Positions 1-13,052 of a stretch of 64,000 bases of DNA are shown in pieces; the stretch's first letter is position 1; each line of letters starts with the position of its first letter. Source of the DNA: Solimonas marina. Its GTDB lineage: Bacteria > Pseudomonadota > Gammaproteobacteria > Nevskiales > Nevskiaceae. The position numbers and the translations under genes are program-made. Where the stretch lies: assembly GCF_012241385.1 (NCBI RefSeq), contig NZ_JAAVXB010000001.1, forward strand, positions 372,001 to 436,000. Reading direction: 5' to 3'. The notes beneath the pieces are model-generated. The model was not told where the DNA came from. It ran no database searches and saw only the letters and a program-made list of their open reading frames with translations.

Positions 1-73
1 TCGCGCCGGAGCCGGTGCATGTGGTCGGGAGCCGCAAGTCTGGGACAGCCTTGGTGAGTCGACCTCACCCGTT

Positions 74-104
74 CGAGCGAGGCCGCCGGCGGTAGCCTCG
101 CTCG
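74..104. other. inverted repeat (hairpin) after the receiver-kinase gene
   Basis: Two perfectly complementary 10-base arms (CGAGCGAGGC at 74-83 and GCCTCGCTCG at 95-104) flank an 11-base GC-rich loop, just past the stop codon of the minus-strand gene that ends at 109. There is no T tract on the minus-strand exit side, so it is at best a weak terminator or an mRNA 3' end hairpin. Positions 1-73 hold nothing that I can recognise. Confidence 0.35.
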
Positions 105-108
105 GCGT

Positions 109-1248
109 TTAAAGCTTGATGACGCCGACCACGCGACGCGGCAGACGGATGTGGAAGGCGGTCCCTTCGCTGCCGGTGACGACATCGACCTCACCGTCGT
201 GTGCGCGCACGATCTGATGGACGATGTAGAGCCCGAGGCCCAGGCCCTGGTTACGGCCGGGTTGGCGCTGACCGCCACGGAACGGATCGAACAGATGCGC
301 GAGCGTATCGTCGCTGATACGTCCACCATTGCTGACGACAAGACGCACTTCGGCATCGTGCGTGCCGTCGAGCGACAACTCGACGTCACCGCTGCTGTCG
401 CCGTGCTGCAGCGCGTTGCCGAGCAGATTCGAGGCAATCTGCGCCACGCGATCCGGATCCCAGTCGCCGTGCAGATCGCCGACCGCCGACTCGACGATGG
501 CCCGGCCCGGGTACATGGCCTGATGTTCCTGCACGACACGGCGCATCAGCGGCCCCAGATCGACCGACTCGCGGCGCAGCGGAATGCCGCCGGCGAGACG
601 CGCACGTGCCAGATCGAGCATGTCCTCGATCATGCGCTGCATGCGCCGGCTGCTGCCGAGGATGCGTTGCGCTGCCTGGACCACGGCCTCCTCTTCGGTG
701 ACGCGTTCGAGCAGCGTGGTCAGCGTCATCACCGAATTGAGCGGATTGCGCAGGTCATGGCCGAGTACGGCGATGAACATTTCGTTGAGGCGCAGCGTCT
801 CGGTGCGCTCGTGCAACTCCTGTGCGATCTGCTGCTTCTGCCGGTACAGCTGAAAGAACACGCCGGCCTTGTTGCGCAGGATGTACGGATCGACCGGTTT
901 GTAGAGGAAGTCGACGGCGCCGGTTTCGTAGCCCTTGAACAAGCGGTGCTGGTCGCGCGCACCGGCGGTGACGAAGATGATCGGCACCTGCCGCGTGCGC
1001 TCGCTACCGCGCATCAGCTCGGCAAGCTCGAAGCCGTCCATGTCCGGCATCTGCACGTCGACCATCGCCAGCGCGACGTCATGGCGCAGCAGCACCTCGA
1101 GTGCTTCAGCGCCGGAGCGCGCCTGCAACACTTCGACGTCCTCGCTACGCAGCAGCGCCGACATCGCCAACAGGTTTTCGTCGAGATCGTCGACGAGCAG
1201 GCACTTCACGCGGTGCCATTGCGGTTTCGGCGGTAGCGGCGGGTTCAC
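109..1248 (-). CDS. response regulator-histidine kinase (REC-HisKA-HATPase)
   Basis: A 379-residue cytoplasmic two-component protein. It has an N-terminal receiver domain (about residues 14-130, acidic pair D20/D21, phospho-acceptor D64 in VDVQMPDMDG, later lysine in YKPVD). A short coiled linker follows, then a HisKA domain with the phospho-accepting H164 in GHDLRNPLNS and a HATPase domain with a GLGLGLYIV G2-type motif near the end. The GTG start at 1248 overlaps the cheB stop codon by four bases (GTGA) and is preceded by CheB coding sequence, so the pair is translationally coupled. In-frame coding potential continues further upstream only as a shadow of cheB. Receiver-plus-kinase proteins next to cheB and cheR occur in several soil bacteria as a stress or adaptation signalling module. 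The signal is unknown. Confidence 0.88.
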   Translation of the reverse strand: MNPPLPPKPQWHRVKCLLVDDLDENLLAMSALLRSEDVEVLQARSGAEALEVLLRHDVALAMVDVQMPDMDGFELAELMRGSERTRQVPIIFVTAGARDQHRLFKGYETGAVDFLYKPVDPYILRNKAGVFFQLYRQKQQIAQELHERTETLRLNEMFIAVLGHDLRNPLNSVMTLTTLLERVTEEEAVVQAAQRILGSSRRMQRMIEDMLDLARARLAGGIPLRRESVDLGPLMRRVVQEHQAMYPGRAIVESAVGDLHGDWDPDRVAQIASNLLGNALQHGDSSGDVELSLDGTHDAEVRLVVSNGGRISDDTLAHLFDPFRGGQRQPGRNQGLGLGLYIVHQIVRAHDGEVDVVTGSEGTAFHIRLPRRVVGVIKL

Positions 1249-1841
1249 GGCCGGTCTCCGGGATTCAAAGTACGCAACAGGGTGGCAATACCGTCGAGCG
1301 GCAGCGCCTGGGCATCGGGCACCCGCTGCAACGCTGACGCAGGCATCAGCGATGTCTGCGCCGTCTCCGGCTGCTGGACCACGGCCATTCCCCCCACGCG
1401 ACGGATCGCTTCGAGACCGGCGGCACCGTCGCTGTTGCCGCCAGTCAGGATGATACCCATCAGGTGGGTGCCATAAACATCCGCTGCCGATTCGAACAGG
1501 ACGTCGACCGACGGACGCGAGAAATTCACCAAGGCATCGGCCGACAGCGACAGCTGCGGACCCTCGTCGACCAACAGGTGATAGTCGGGTGGCGCGAAGG
1601 CAATCGTGCCGGGCATCACCGGCTCCTTGTCGACCGCCTCGATCACCGGCACCGCGCATTTCTGCGTGAAGATGTCGGCGAGCAGGCTGGGCCGCTCGCG
1701 CGGCAGATGCACGACGACCAGCACTGCCGCACGAAAGCCGGGGAGCAGCACCGGCAGCAGCACCGAGAGCGCCTCGATCCCGCCGGCCGAAGCGCCGATC
1801 ACCACCGCGTCGATACGCGCACTCGCGCCGGCCGTTCTCAT
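1245..1841 (-). CDS. cheB: stand-alone CheB-type protein-glutamate methylesterase
   Basis: A 198-residue protein made only of the CheB catalytic domain, which hydrolyses methyl-glutamate esters (or deamidates glutamine) on signalling proteins. The GASAGG motif carries the nucleophile S18, H45 lies in VVVHLP and D138 in GGNSDGA. The spacing fits the Ser-His-Asp triad of the family. The N-terminal receiver domain of classical CheB is missing, so its activity cannot be controlled by phosphorylation in cis; the receiver-kinase downstream may act in trans (inference). It overlaps cheR by four bases (ATGA) and the downstream receiver-kinase by four bases. No chemoreceptor is encoded nearby, so the methylated target is unknown. 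Confidence 0.9.
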   Translation of the reverse strand: MRTAGASARIDAVVIGASAGGIEALSVLLPVLLPGFRAAVLVVVHLPRERPSLLADIFTQKCAVPVIEAVDKEPVMPGTIAFAPPDYHLLVDEGPQLSLSADALVNFSRPSVDVLFESAADVYGTHLMGIILTGGNSDGAAGLEAIRRVGGMAVVQQPETAQTSLMPASALQRVPDAQALPLDGIATLLRTLNPGDRP

Positions 1842-2662
1842 GCGGCACGCTTCTGGAAGATGCGATCTTCGCGCGCAACCTCATCGAACGCGTCGGCGCT
1901 GGCCGTGAAGCGCAGCGACTCCTTGGCCCCGATGCCGAGAAACCCCTTGCGGCACAGCGATTCGCGAAACAGGTCAACGGCGCGATCCTGCAGCTCGCGA
2001 TTGAAATAGATCAGTACATTGCGGCACGACACCAACTGCACTTCAGCGAAGACGCTATCGGTCGCCAGGCTGTGATCGGAGAACACGATGTGCCGCCGCA
2101 GCGACTTGTCGAACACCGCATGGCCGTAGCGCGCGGTGTAGTAGTCGGACAGCGAGCTACGCGCGCCGGAGCGTTTGTGGTTGTCGGAGAAGCCGGCGAT
2201 GCGCTCGACTTCGTAGACGCCGGCTTCGGCGCGCTGCAGCGCGCCGGGATTGATGTCGGTGGCGTAGATCAACGAGCGATCCAGCAAACCTTCTTCGCGC
2301 AGCAGGATCGCCAGCGAATAGACCTCCTCGCCGGCGCTGCAGCCCGCCACCCAGATCTTCAACGACGGGTAGGTGCGCAGCAGCGGCACGACTTTCTCCC
2401 GTAGCGCGAGGAAATAGCCGGGGTCGCGGAACATATCGCTGACCTGCACCGTCAGAAAATCGAGCAGTGCCGGAAACGCCCCCGGCTCGTGCAGCAGGCG
2501 ATCCTGCAGCTGCGACAGCGTGCGGCAGCCAAAACGCACCATCGCCGCGGTCATGCGCCGCTTCATCGACGCGCCGGCGTAGCCACGAAAGTCGTAGTGG
2601 TACTTCAGATAGATCGCGTCGATCAGCAGGCGCAGCTCGATATCGAAGTCACGGTCCGACAT
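1838..2662 (-). CDS. cheR: CheR-type protein-glutamate O-methyltransferase
   Basis: A 274-residue SAM-dependent methyltransferase of the CheR family that methylates glutamate residues of sensory proteins. The N-terminal helical CheR_N region (about residues 1-75, with MKRRM) is followed by the Rossmann methyltransferase domain. This carries the SAM-binding signature VAGCSAGEEVYSLAILL and the motif VSCRNVLIYF. Length and layout match full-size CheR. It starts 10 bases after the stop of the upstream hybrid kinase and overlaps cheB by four bases, so all four genes from 6121 down to 109 form one operon. The absence of CheA, CheW or an MCP suggests that it modifies the hybrid kinase or a remote receptor (inference). 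Confidence 0.92.
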   Translation of the reverse strand: MSDRDFDIELRLLIDAIYLKYHYDFRGYAGASMKRRMTAAMVRFGCRTLSQLQDRLLHEPGAFPALLDFLTVQVSDMFRDPGYFLALREKVVPLLRTYPSLKIWVAGCSAGEEVYSLAILLREEGLLDRSLIYATDINPGALQRAEAGVYEVERIAGFSDNHKRSGARSSLSDYYTARYGHAVFDKSLRRHIVFSDHSLATDSVFAEVQLVSCRNVLIYFNRELQDRAVDLFRESLCRKGFLGIGAKESLRFTASADAFDEVAREDRIFQKRAA

Positions 2663-2671
2663 GGCCTGGCC

Positions 2672-6121
<3,450 letters not shown>

Positions 6122-6242
6122 GTTGAAGCTGCTCCCCCGTCGTCCTTGACGCCGATCTGCACCGATCCGGGCGCCGCATACCGTGCAACGCAGTCCGGAA
6201 TCATACGCAGCGTCGAATACTGACCGCCAGACGCACGCGCGC

Positions 6243-7934
6243 TCACGGGGTCACCGGCGCGATGCGCCAGATCCGCTCGCCGACATCGTCGCTGACCAGC
6301 AAGGCACCATCGTGGGCGATGTCGACACCGACCGGCCGCCCCCAGACGCGGTCGTCGTCGAGGACGAAGCCGGTCATGAAATCCTCGTAACCACCGCGCG
6401 GCTGGCCGTCCTGCATCGGCACCCGCACCAGCTTGTAGCCGGTGCGCAGGCTGCGATTCCACGAGCCGTGCAACGCGACGAACGCGTCGCCGCGGTAGGT
6501 CGCGGGAAACTGCGCGACGCCACGATCGGCGTCGTAGAACACGATGCCCAGCGCTGCCGAGTGCGCCTGCAACGGCACGTCCGGAACACGGACCTTGCCC
6601 TTCAGGTCAGGACGCGCGCCAGCGTGGCGCGGGTCTTCGTGATCGCCGAAGTAATACCAGGGCCAGCCGTAGAACGCGCCTTCGTCGACACGGGTCACAT
6701 AGTCCGGCACCAGATCATCGCCGAGCCCGTCGCGCTCGTTGGTTGCACACCACAACGCGCCGTTCGCCGGCTGCACGGTCATGCCGACACAGTTGCGGAT
6801 GCCGGTGGCATACGCCCGCGGCGCGGATGTGCCGAGCGGGTCGGTGACCAGCACGTCGGCGCGGCCGGTTTCACCACCCCAGCTGGCGCCGAGGCCGTGC
6901 TGGTGCTGCCATTCGAGCAGGCCGCCACGCGGTGTGCCCGGCATGCCTTCGGCGACGTTCGAGCCGGAGCCGACCGAGATGAACAGCTGCCGGCCATCCG
7001 CTGAAAACTGCAGATCGCGCGTCGTATGCCCGCCGGTCGTCTCGACGATTTTGGCGACGATGGTCTGCGCCTTGCCGCGCACCTCGAGATCGCCGTTGCG
7101 GTACGGATAGCGCAGCACGCGATTGTTCTCGGCGATGTAGATCCAGTGCGGATCGTTGCCCGCCGGGTAGAACGCGATGCCGAACGGCCGGTCGAGTCCG
7201 TCGACGAAGACCTCGCGCCGTTCGGCGTGATCGGTGCCGTCGGCGCCGCGCAAAACCCGCACGCGGCCGGCCGTCGTCTCGGCGACGAAAACATCGCCGT
7301 TCGGCGCGACACGCAAGCGCCGCGGATCGGACAGATCGTCGGCCCACAGGCTGACCACAAAGCCGGGAGGCACTTTCGGCCACGCCCCGCGCGGCTGGGC
7401 AAGCGTCTGCGCACGATTACGCGATGACGGCGTCGCATAAGGCGCCGGCAAGCTGGCGAGATCAAGCTGATGGTGCTGGCCGGGCGCGTCGCGGCGCCAG
7501 TCGCCCGCCGTCGAGCGCGCAGCCGCGCCCGCCGCGGGGGTTGCCGCCGACGTCGCCGCATGGGTGGTCGCGAGGAAGGCGATCAGATCGGCGCGCTGCG
7601 CTGCGTCCGGCGTTGCGACCGGCATCGCCGTCCCGGGCACCAGCTTCGACGGCGCGGCCAGAAAGCGATCGAGTGTGGCGGCGTCCCAGGTCAGGCCGGC
7701 GTCGCGTAGCGCGCGCGTGTAGCCATAGCCGTCGACGACCGCCGCTGCCCGGCCGACCACGCCGCCCAGGTCCGGCCCGACCGCACCGCCGGCGACACGG
7801 CCGGCGCTGTGACAGATCGCACAATTCTGTTCGAAGCGCTGCCGGCCGGCCTGCGCATCGGCCTGCGCCGTCGCGGTGTTGCCCAGCGCGCACAGCGCGA
7901 GCACTGCCAAGGCAGGGAGACGCGTCACGGGCAT
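6243..7934 (-). CDS. secreted c-type cytochrome fused to sorbosone/glucose dehydrogenase-like beta-propeller
   Basis: A 563-residue periplasmic protein. The ATG at 7934 is chosen over an upstream in-frame start because it places a clean signal peptide (MPVTRLPALAVLALCAL, cleavage near Ala25) at the N terminus. A cytochrome c domain follows (heme motif CAICH, residues 38-42; probable methionine ligand in GTAMPV). After a linker comes a six-bladed propeller of the L-sorbosone / PQQ-dependent glucose dehydrogenase type (about 160-563), with motifs such as RPFGIAFYP and LHGSWNR. The likely role is periplasmic oxidation of a sugar or alcohol with electrons passed to the attached heme. Substrate and PQQ use are not shown by the sequence. 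It stands alone on the minus strand. Confidence 0.82.
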   Translation of the reverse strand: MPVTRLPALAVLALCALGNTATAQADAQAGRQRFEQNCAICHSAGRVAGGAVGPDLGGVVGRAAAVVDGYGYTRALRDAGLTWDAATLDRFLAAPSKLVPGTAMPVATPDAAQRADLIAFLATTHAATSAATPAAGAAARSTAGDWRRDAPGQHHQLDLASLPAPYATPSSRNRAQTLAQPRGAWPKVPPGFVVSLWADDLSDPRRLRVAPNGDVFVAETTAGRVRVLRGADGTDHAERREVFVDGLDRPFGIAFYPAGNDPHWIYIAENNRVLRYPYRNGDLEVRGKAQTIVAKIVETTGGHTTRDLQFSADGRQLFISVGSGSNVAEGMPGTPRGGLLEWQHQHGLGASWGGETGRADVLVTDPLGTSAPRAYATGIRNCVGMTVQPANGALWCATNERDGLGDDLVPDYVTRVDEGAFYGWPWYYFGDHEDPRHAGARPDLKGKVRVPDVPLQAHSAALGIVFYDADRGVAQFPATYRGDAFVALHGSWNRSLRTGYKLVRVPMQDGQPRGGYEDFMTGFVLDDDRVWGRPVGVDIAHDGALLVSDDVGERIWRIAPVTP

Positions 7935-8029
7935 CGCTTCGTTTCCGGTGGTAAACGACAACGGTAACGAAACGGCCGGCACCGATCATGAAACCGCCGT
8001 CAGCGAAGCCGCGGCGGACCGCTGCCGGC

Positions 8030-8404
8030 TCAGATCAGCGGCGGATAGAGAATCTTTTCGAGCGCCGCGTGCAGTTGCTCGGCGCGATAGGGCTTTTCGA
8101 TGAGCGTCGTCTCGGCGTACGACGCGGACAGCGTGCCGCGGCCGTAGCCGGTCGCGAAGACGAAGGGCACGCCGCGCTCGCGCAACACGTCGGCGACCGG
8201 ATAGCTGAGTTCGCCGTCGACGTTGATATCGAGCACCGCGGCGTCGACGCCCTCGAAGCGGGCCATGCGCAGCGCCTGATCGAGGTGCGTAGCCGGACCG
8301 ACGATCTGCGCACCGAAAATCCGCAGCAGCTCTTCGAGCAGCATGCCGATCAGTGGCTCGTCCTCGACGACCAATACGCGTTTGCCGAGCAGTGTGTCGC
8401 TCAT
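8030..8404 (-). CDS. single-domain response regulator
   Basis: A 124-residue stand-alone receiver protein. The acidic pair is in VVEDEP, the predicted phospho-acceptor in AVLDINVDGE, the switch threonine/serine region near FATGYG, and the conserved lysine in IEKPYR. The sequence around the acceptor (LDINVDGELSYPVAD, then GVPFVFATGYG) resembles receivers that accept phosphate from HWE/HisKA_2 kinases. It has no output domain, so it probably works as a phosphate carrier or sink, or by protein contact. No cognate kinase is adjacent. It is preceded by about 236 bases of non-coding sequence (8405-8640) that also follows the cobS stop; I see no recognisable motif there. Confidence 0.88.
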   Translation of the reverse strand: MSDTLLGKRVLVVEDEPLIGMLLEELLRIFGAQIVGPATHLDQALRMARFEGVDAAVLDINVDGELSYPVADVLRERGVPFVFATGYGRGTLSASYAETTLIEKPYRAEQLHAALEKILYPPLI

Positions 8405-8640
8405 GAGCGCGCCAATTGCATTACGAAGCGACTCCGGTTCGTATCGTCATCATGCGGTTGCCACAGAGCCCGATCCCACTGGCACCGGCCTCGGCCACAG
8501 CGTCGTAGCCGTTCCATCCCCAGCGCGAAGACCCGCACCCCTGTCCGTCCGCCCCTCCGGAGTGCCGGTACTATACCGCAGGCGGCCCGGCGCCAACCGC
8601 AGCATGCCGGCGATGTGGTGTCCGCCACACGGCGATCGGC

Positions 8641-9351
8641 TCAGACGGTCAGGGCCAGCAACGCCGCCGCTTCGATGATTTCGATCGCCGCGCCGGCAAC
8701 ATCGCCAGTGAATCCGCCGAGCCGCGACTGCGCCGCCGTGCGCACCAGGACCAACACCAGGATCGCCGCCACAGCCGCGGCTGCCGCCCCGATCGCGCAG
8801 GCCAGCGCAACGCTCAGTCCTGCGACCAGAAACGCCGAGCTGCATTGGGCGCTTGCCATCGCGCTGCCCAATCCGCCGGGCCGGACGTAACGCGTGGTCG
8901 CGAACAGGACCGGCGCGCTGGCCCGCGCCAGCATCGGCACCGCCACCAGCGCCGCAGCGGGCGCGACGGCTTGCAGCGCCGCGAACTTCAGCAGCACCAC
9001 CAGCAGCAGCGTCACGATAGCCGCCGGCCCGGCGCGCGGATCCTTCATGATCGCCAGCGTGCGCTCACGATCGCCGCGACCGCCGATCCACGCGTCGGCA
9101 CAGTCGGCGAGTCCGTCCAGATGCAGAAAGCCGGTCATCAAGGCCCAGGCCGCCAACAGCAGCGCCGCGCGCAAGGGCGCAGGGGCATCGCCGAGCATCA
9201 TCGACAAGGCCCATAGCACGGCACCGAGCAGGGCCCCGACCAGCGGATACCAGCACAGCGAGCGCGCCAAGGCTGTCGCCGACGGCGGCGGCAGGCGCAG
9301 CGGCAGCACGGTCAGGAACTGCAGCGCCACCAGCAGCGGCCAGGCCGGCAT
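8641..9351 (-). CDS. cobS: adenosylcobinamide-GDP ribazoletransferase (cobalamin synthase)
   Basis: A 236-residue integral inner-membrane enzyme that joins adenosylcobinamide-GDP to alpha-ribazole (or its phosphate), the last assembly step of adenosylcobalamin. Typical CobS signatures are present: FLTVLPLRLP at the N terminus, GFLHLDGLADCADAW (metal-binding acidic residues) and RERTLAIMKDPRAGP. Several hydrophobic helices follow. The ATG at 9351 shares one base with the stop codon of the phosphatase gene before it (TGATG), so it is translationally coupled. It is the last gene of the riboswitch-led cobalamin operon. Confidence 0.95.
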   Translation of the reverse strand: MPAWPLLVALQFLTVLPLRLPPPSATALARSLCWYPLVGALLGAVLWALSMMLGDAPAPLRAALLLAAWALMTGFLHLDGLADCADAWIGGRGDRERTLAIMKDPRAGPAAIVTLLLVVLLKFAALQAVAPAAALVAVPMLARASAPVLFATTRYVRPGGLGSAMASAQCSSAFLVAGLSVALACAIGAAAAAVAAILVLVLVRTAAQSRLGGFTGDVAGAAIEIIEAAALLALTV

Positions 9352-9935
9352 CAGAGCATCCCGCCGTCGCCGTAACGCCGCAGCTGCACGCGGCCATCGG
9401 CGTGTGTCAGCTCGGTGCTCACGCACATTGCGTGCGGAACGCTCAGCGCGCTCAGCGGCGCCGTCGTTCGCGGCTCGCACCATGACAACAGCATGCGCAG
9501 CGGCCCGCCGTGAGTCACGACCAGGACGTCGCCGCGACCGCCTGCCAACGTCTGAAGCGCCGCCGCAAGGCGCTCGCGCAGCGCCGTCAAGGTTTCGCCG
9601 CCGGGCGGCGGATGGGCATCCGGATCGCGCCAGAAATCGCCGAGCGCCTGCGGTTCGCGTGCATGCAGCTCGGCCACCGGCACGCCATCCCAGGCGCCGA
9701 AGTCGAGCTCGCGCAAGCGCGGGTCGAAGCTCAACGGCAAAGCACGCAAGGCCGCCAGCGAACGTGCGAAATCCGCACAGCGCCGCAACGGCGAGCTGAC
9801 GATGCGCGCACAGGGCATCGCCGTCGTCGCCGCGCGCATCTGCGCCATGCCGGCCACCGTCAACGGCGCGTCGGTGCGGCCCAGATAGCAGCCCGGACGC
9901 GTCGTTTCGCCGTGACGCAGAAACCAGGCGCGCAT
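9351..9935 (-). CDS. cobC: alpha-ribazole-5'-phosphate phosphatase-like histidine phosphatase
   Basis: A 194-residue member of the histidine phosphatase (phosphoglycerate mutase-like) family. The catalytic RHGET motif lies at residues 7-11, the second catalytic histidine in VVTHGGPLRM, and the intermediate GAWDG/ERL-type motif is present. Its position between cobT and cobS supports the CobC role, removing phosphate from alpha-ribazole-5'-phosphate or from adenosylcobalamin phosphate. The ATG at 9935 is chosen because it puts the RHG motif right after the first beta strand. It starts 2 bases after the cobT stop. A different phosphatase substrate cannot be excluded from sequence alone. Confidence 0.88.
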   Translation of the reverse strand: MRAWFLRHGETTRPGCYLGRTDAPLTVAGMAQMRAATTAMPCARIVSSPLRRCADFARSLAALRALPLSFDPRLRELDFGAWDGVPVAELHAREPQALGDFWRDPDAHPPPGGETLTALRERLAAALQTLAGGRGDVLVVTHGGPLRMLLSWCEPRTTAPLSALSVPHAMCVSTELTHADGRVQLRRYGDGGML

Positions 9936-9937
9936 GC

Positions 9938-11023
9938 TCACGCGCGGTCGGCAACGCCGGCTTCGGCAAACGTCGCCATCTGCGCGTGCAGCGCGCAGGC
10001 GCTGCGCAGCAGCGGCACCGCAACCGCCGCGCCGCTGCCTTCGCCGAGGCGCATGCCCAGATCGAGCAGCGGCTCGGCCTGCAAGGCTTCGAGCAGGACA
10101 CGGTGGCCCGGCTCGGCGGAGCGGTGGGCGTAGAACAGCCAGGCGTCGCAGCCCGGCGCCAGGCGCGTCGCCGCCAACGCCGCGGCACTGGCGATGAAGC
10201 CATCGACCAGCACCGCGATGCCGCGCTGCGCACAGGCGACATAGCTGGCCGCCAGCGCCGCGATCTCGAAGCCACCGACGCTGCGCAGCGCGTCGAGCGG
10301 CGCGTCCGGCGCCAATGCGTGGCGCGCCAGCGCCGCATCGATCACCGCCGCCTTGCGCATCACGCCAGCCGCATCGAGACCGGTGCCGGGCCCGGCCAGC
10401 GTCGCCGCCGCGCAACCAAGCAGGACGCAGGCCAGCGCCGTCGCGCTGCTGGTATTGGCGATGCCCATGTCGCCGCCGATGAACAGTTCGACGCCGGCGT
10501 CGGCGGCACGTAGTGCCGCGGCGCGACCGCGGTGCAGGGCCTGCGCGAGTTGCGCATCGGTCATGGCCGGCGCGCGCGCAAAGTTCGCGGTACCGGCGGC
10601 GATGCGTTCGTGACGCACGCCCGGCAGCGGCGGCCCGGCAACGACGGTGCCGAGATCGATCACTTCCAGCGTCGCGCCCAGCGTCTGCGCCATCACGCTG
10701 ATCGCGGCGCCGCCGTGCGCGAAGTTCGCGATCATTTGCGCGGTGACCGCTTGCGGAAACGCCGACACGCCTTCATCGGCAATGCCGTGATCGGCGGCGA
10801 ACACACTGATCTGCACGCGATCGACGCGCGGCAGCACGCGACGCTGCAGGCCGGCGAGGCGCTGCGCCAGCGCTTCGAGCCGGCCCAGCGAGCCGGGCGG
10901 CTTGGTCAGTTGCGACTGGCGCTTGCGCGCACTCGCCTCGACCTGCGCATCGGGCACGGCGATCGGATCGTGCAGCCAGGCGGTCTCGCGGCCATCGACG
11001 GCGGCAGTGTCATGGGTGGACAT
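9938..11023 (-). CDS. cobT: nicotinate-nucleotide--dimethylbenzimidazole phosphoribosyltransferase
   Basis: A 361-residue soluble enzyme that transfers phosphoribose from nicotinate mononucleotide to the lower-ligand base, giving alpha-ribazole phosphate. Family hallmarks are [10 protein letters not shown] near residue 40, [31 protein letters not shown], and the [11 protein letters not shown] segment that carries the catalytic glutamate. Length is normal. Downstream on the same strand are cobC and cobS; cobU ends 2 bases before its start. The lower-ligand base itself (for example by BluB) is not provided within this window. Confidence 0.95.
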   Translation of the reverse strand: MSTHDTAAVDGRETAWLHDPIAVPDAQVEASARKRQSQLTKPPGSLGRLEALAQRLAGLQRRVLPRVDRVQISVFAADHGIADEGVSAFPQAVTAQMIANFAHGGAAISVMAQTLGATLEVIDLGTVVAGPPLPGVRHERIAAGTANFARAPAMTDAQLAQALHRGRAAALRAADAGVELFIGGDMGIANTSSATALACVLLGCAAATLAGPGTGLDAAGVMRKAAVIDAALARHALAPDAPLDALRSVGGFEIAALAASYVACAQRGIAVLVDGFIASAAALAATRLAPGCDAWLFYAHRSAEPGHRVLLEALQAEPLLDLGMRLGEGSGAAVAVPLLRSACALHAQMATFAEAGVADRA

Positions 11024-11025
11024 CT

Positions 11026-11559
11026 CTAAAGCGCTCCCTTGAGGACCATCGGCAGGCCGGCGACGGTGAAGATCACACGCGAACTGAGCGCCGCCAGTTG
11101 CTGATGCAGTACGCCGGCCTCGTCGACATAGCGCCGCGTCAGCGCACCGAGCGGGACGACGCCAAGCCCGGTTTCGTTGCCGACCAGCAGCACCGTGCCC
11201 GGCAGCTGCGGCAGCGTCGCCAGCAACGCGTCGCGCTCGCGCGCGAGCAGCGTCTCGTCGTCGGCGCACAGCAGATTGGTCAGCCACAGCGTCAGGCAAT
11301 CGACGATCAACGCGCGACCGTGGTCGGCGTGCACGCGCAGCGCAGTGGCCAGCGCGACTGGCGCCTCGACGCTGCGCCAAGCCGCAGGGCGGCGCGTGCG
11401 ATGCGCAGCGATGCGCGCCGCGAACTCGGCGTCGCCGGACATCTCGCGCGCCGTCGCGATGTAAGTCACCGCATCGCCGTGCGCAGCGATGGCCTGCTGC
11501 TCGGCGAAGCGGCTCTTGCCGGAACGCACGCCGCCCAGAATCAACGTCGTCGCGCTCAT
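11026..11559 (-). CDS. cobU: bifunctional adenosylcobinamide kinase / adenosylcobinamide-phosphate guanylyltransferase
   Basis: A 177-residue nucleotide-binding protein of the CobU/CobP family. It phosphorylates adenosylcobinamide and then adds GMP from GTP. A P-loop sits at residues 9-16 (GGVRSGKS), followed by the family motifs [18 protein letters not shown] and [12 protein letters not shown], and [10 protein letters not shown] with the conserved asparagine-glutamate. The start overlaps the cobQ stop by four bases (ATGA). The same protein also allows salvage of imported cobinamide. Confidence 0.94.
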   Translation of the reverse strand: MSATTLILGGVRSGKSRFAEQQAIAAHGDAVTYIATAREMSGDAEFAARIAAHRTRRPAAWRSVEAPVALATALRVHADHGRALIVDCLTLWLTNLLCADDETLLARERDALLATLPQLPGTVLLVGNETGLGVVPLGALTRRYVDEAGVLHQQLAALSSRVIFTVAGLPMVLKGAL

Positions 11560-13052
11560 GGCGGCACCGCGTCCTGTGGCGCCGGCGCAGTGCTGACACC
11601 CAGCAGCCCCAGCACCGACGGCAGATCGAGATGCGCTTCCAGCGTGTCGGCGAGTCGTTCGAGCGAGCGCTCGCGCAGCGCATCGCGATCGATGCCGACC
11701 GCCTCCGCCAAGCCGGCCCAGGCGAGCAAGGCGCGACATGCCGACGGCGTGTCGAACAGTCCGTGCAGATAGCTGCCCGCGACCTGGCCATCGTCAGCGA
11801 TCGCACCGTCGGCGCGTCCGTCGTCGAGACGCACCAGTGGTCGTTGCATGGCGGCGCCGCTGCAGACGCCGGCATGAATTTCATAGCCGTTCACCGCAAC
11901 GCCGCCATCCAGCATCAAGCGCCCGGTGACGTTACGCAGCTGTTTGTCGGCCGCCAGCGTCGTGTCGAGGTCGAGATGGCCGAAGCCATCGCTGACGCCG
12001 GCTTCGCTTTCGATGCCAAGCGGATCGGCGATGCTCCGCCCGAGCATCTGCAATCCGCCGCAAATGCCCAGCACGCGGCCGCCATAGCGCAGATGCCGTT
12101 GCAGATGGCGATCCCAACCATGCGCGCGCAGCGCGGCAAGATCGGGGCGTACCGCCTTCGAGCCGGGCAGGATGATCAGATCGGCCGGCGGCGGCACCGC
12201 GTCGATCGCGACATAGTCGAACGCCATCTGCGGATGTGCACGCAGCACGTCGAAGTCGGTGTGATTGCTGATGTGCGGCAGCAGCGGCGCGATGACCCGC
12301 AGCGGCGCGTCGGCAGCAGAAGCGTCGCGACGCGCGACCGCGTCCTCGGCGTCGAGGTCCAGGCCATGTAGATAGGGCAGCACGCCGAGCACGGGGCGAC
12401 CGGTGCGCTGTTCGAGCCAGCGCAGCCCCGGTTCGAGCAGCGCGAGGTCACCGCGGAAGCGGTTGATGACGAAGCCGCGCACGCGTCGCTGCTCGCGGTC
12501 GGACAACAGATCGAGGGTGCCGACCAGGTGCGCGAATACACCGCCGCGATCGATGTCGGCGATCAGGATCACCGGACAGTCGACCGCTTCGGCGAAGCCC
12601 ATGTTGGCGATGTCGTGATCGCGCAAATTGATTTCGGCCGGCGAACCGGCACCTTCGACGACGATCGCCGTGTACTGCGCGACGAGCCGCGCATGCGATT
12701 CGAGCACCGCCGTGCGCGCGATGCGCTTGTAGTCGTGATACCCGCGCGCATCCATGTTGGCGAGCACGCGACCATGGACGATGACCTGCGCGCCGGTATC
12801 GCTGTTCGGCTTGAGCAGGACGGGATTCATGTCGGTGCTCGGTGCGATGCCGGCGGCCTGCGCCTGCAGGGCCTGCGCGCGGCCGATCTCGCCGCCGTCG
12901 GCGGTCACCGCACTGTTCAAGGCCATGTTCTGCGGCTTGAAGGGCGCCACGGCGACGCCGCGGCGGCGCAGCACGCGGCATAGCCCGGCGACCAGCGTGC
13001 TCTTGCCGGCATCGGACGTCGTGCCCTGCACCATCAGCGTTCTGCCGCTCAT
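11556..13052 (-). CDS. cobQ: adenosylcobyric acid synthase (glutamine-hydrolysing)
   Basis: A 498-residue amidotransferase that amidates the b, d, e and g side chains of adenosylcobyrinic acid a,c-diamide. The N-terminal dethiobiotin-synthetase-like ATPase half starts with the P-loop-like [11 protein letters not shown] and contains [10 protein letters not shown] and [12 protein letters not shown]. The C-terminal class I glutaminase half has the nucleophile cysteine in [10 protein letters not shown] and the catalytic histidine in GSYLHGLFD. It overlaps cobU and the downstream-encoded-first cobD by four bases each. Its presence implies that the cell either makes the corrin ring elsewhere in the genome or salvages an early intermediate. 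Confidence 0.95.
   Translation of the reverse strand: MSGRTLMVQGTTSDAGKSTLVAGLCRVLRRRGVAVAPFKPQNMALNSAVTADGGEIGRAQALQAQAAGIAPSTDMNPVLLKPNSDTGAQVIVHGRVLANMDARGYHDYKRIARTAVLESHARLVAQYTAIVVEGAGSPAEINLRDHDIANMGFAEAVDCPVILIADIDRGGVFAHLVGTLDLLSDREQRRVRGFVINRFRGDLALLEPGLRWLEQRTGRPVLGVLPYLHGLDLDAEDAVARRDASAADAPLRVIAPLLPHISNHTDFDVLRAHPQMAFDYVAIDAVPPPADLIILPGSKAVRPDLAALRAHGWDRHLQRHLRYGGRVLGICGGLQMLGRSIADPLGIESEAGVSDGFGHLDLDTTLAADKQLRNVTGRLMLDGGVAVNGYEIHAGVCSGAAMQRPLVRLDDGRADGAIADDGQVAGSYLHGLFDTPSACRALLAWAGLAEAVGIDRDALRERSLERLADTLEAHLDLPSVLGLLGVSTAPAPQDAVPP

Noticed and set aside
1-108. Possible partial gene at the left edge
   Set aside because: Short, no start, no recognisable sequence; only the hairpin at 74-104 is visible.
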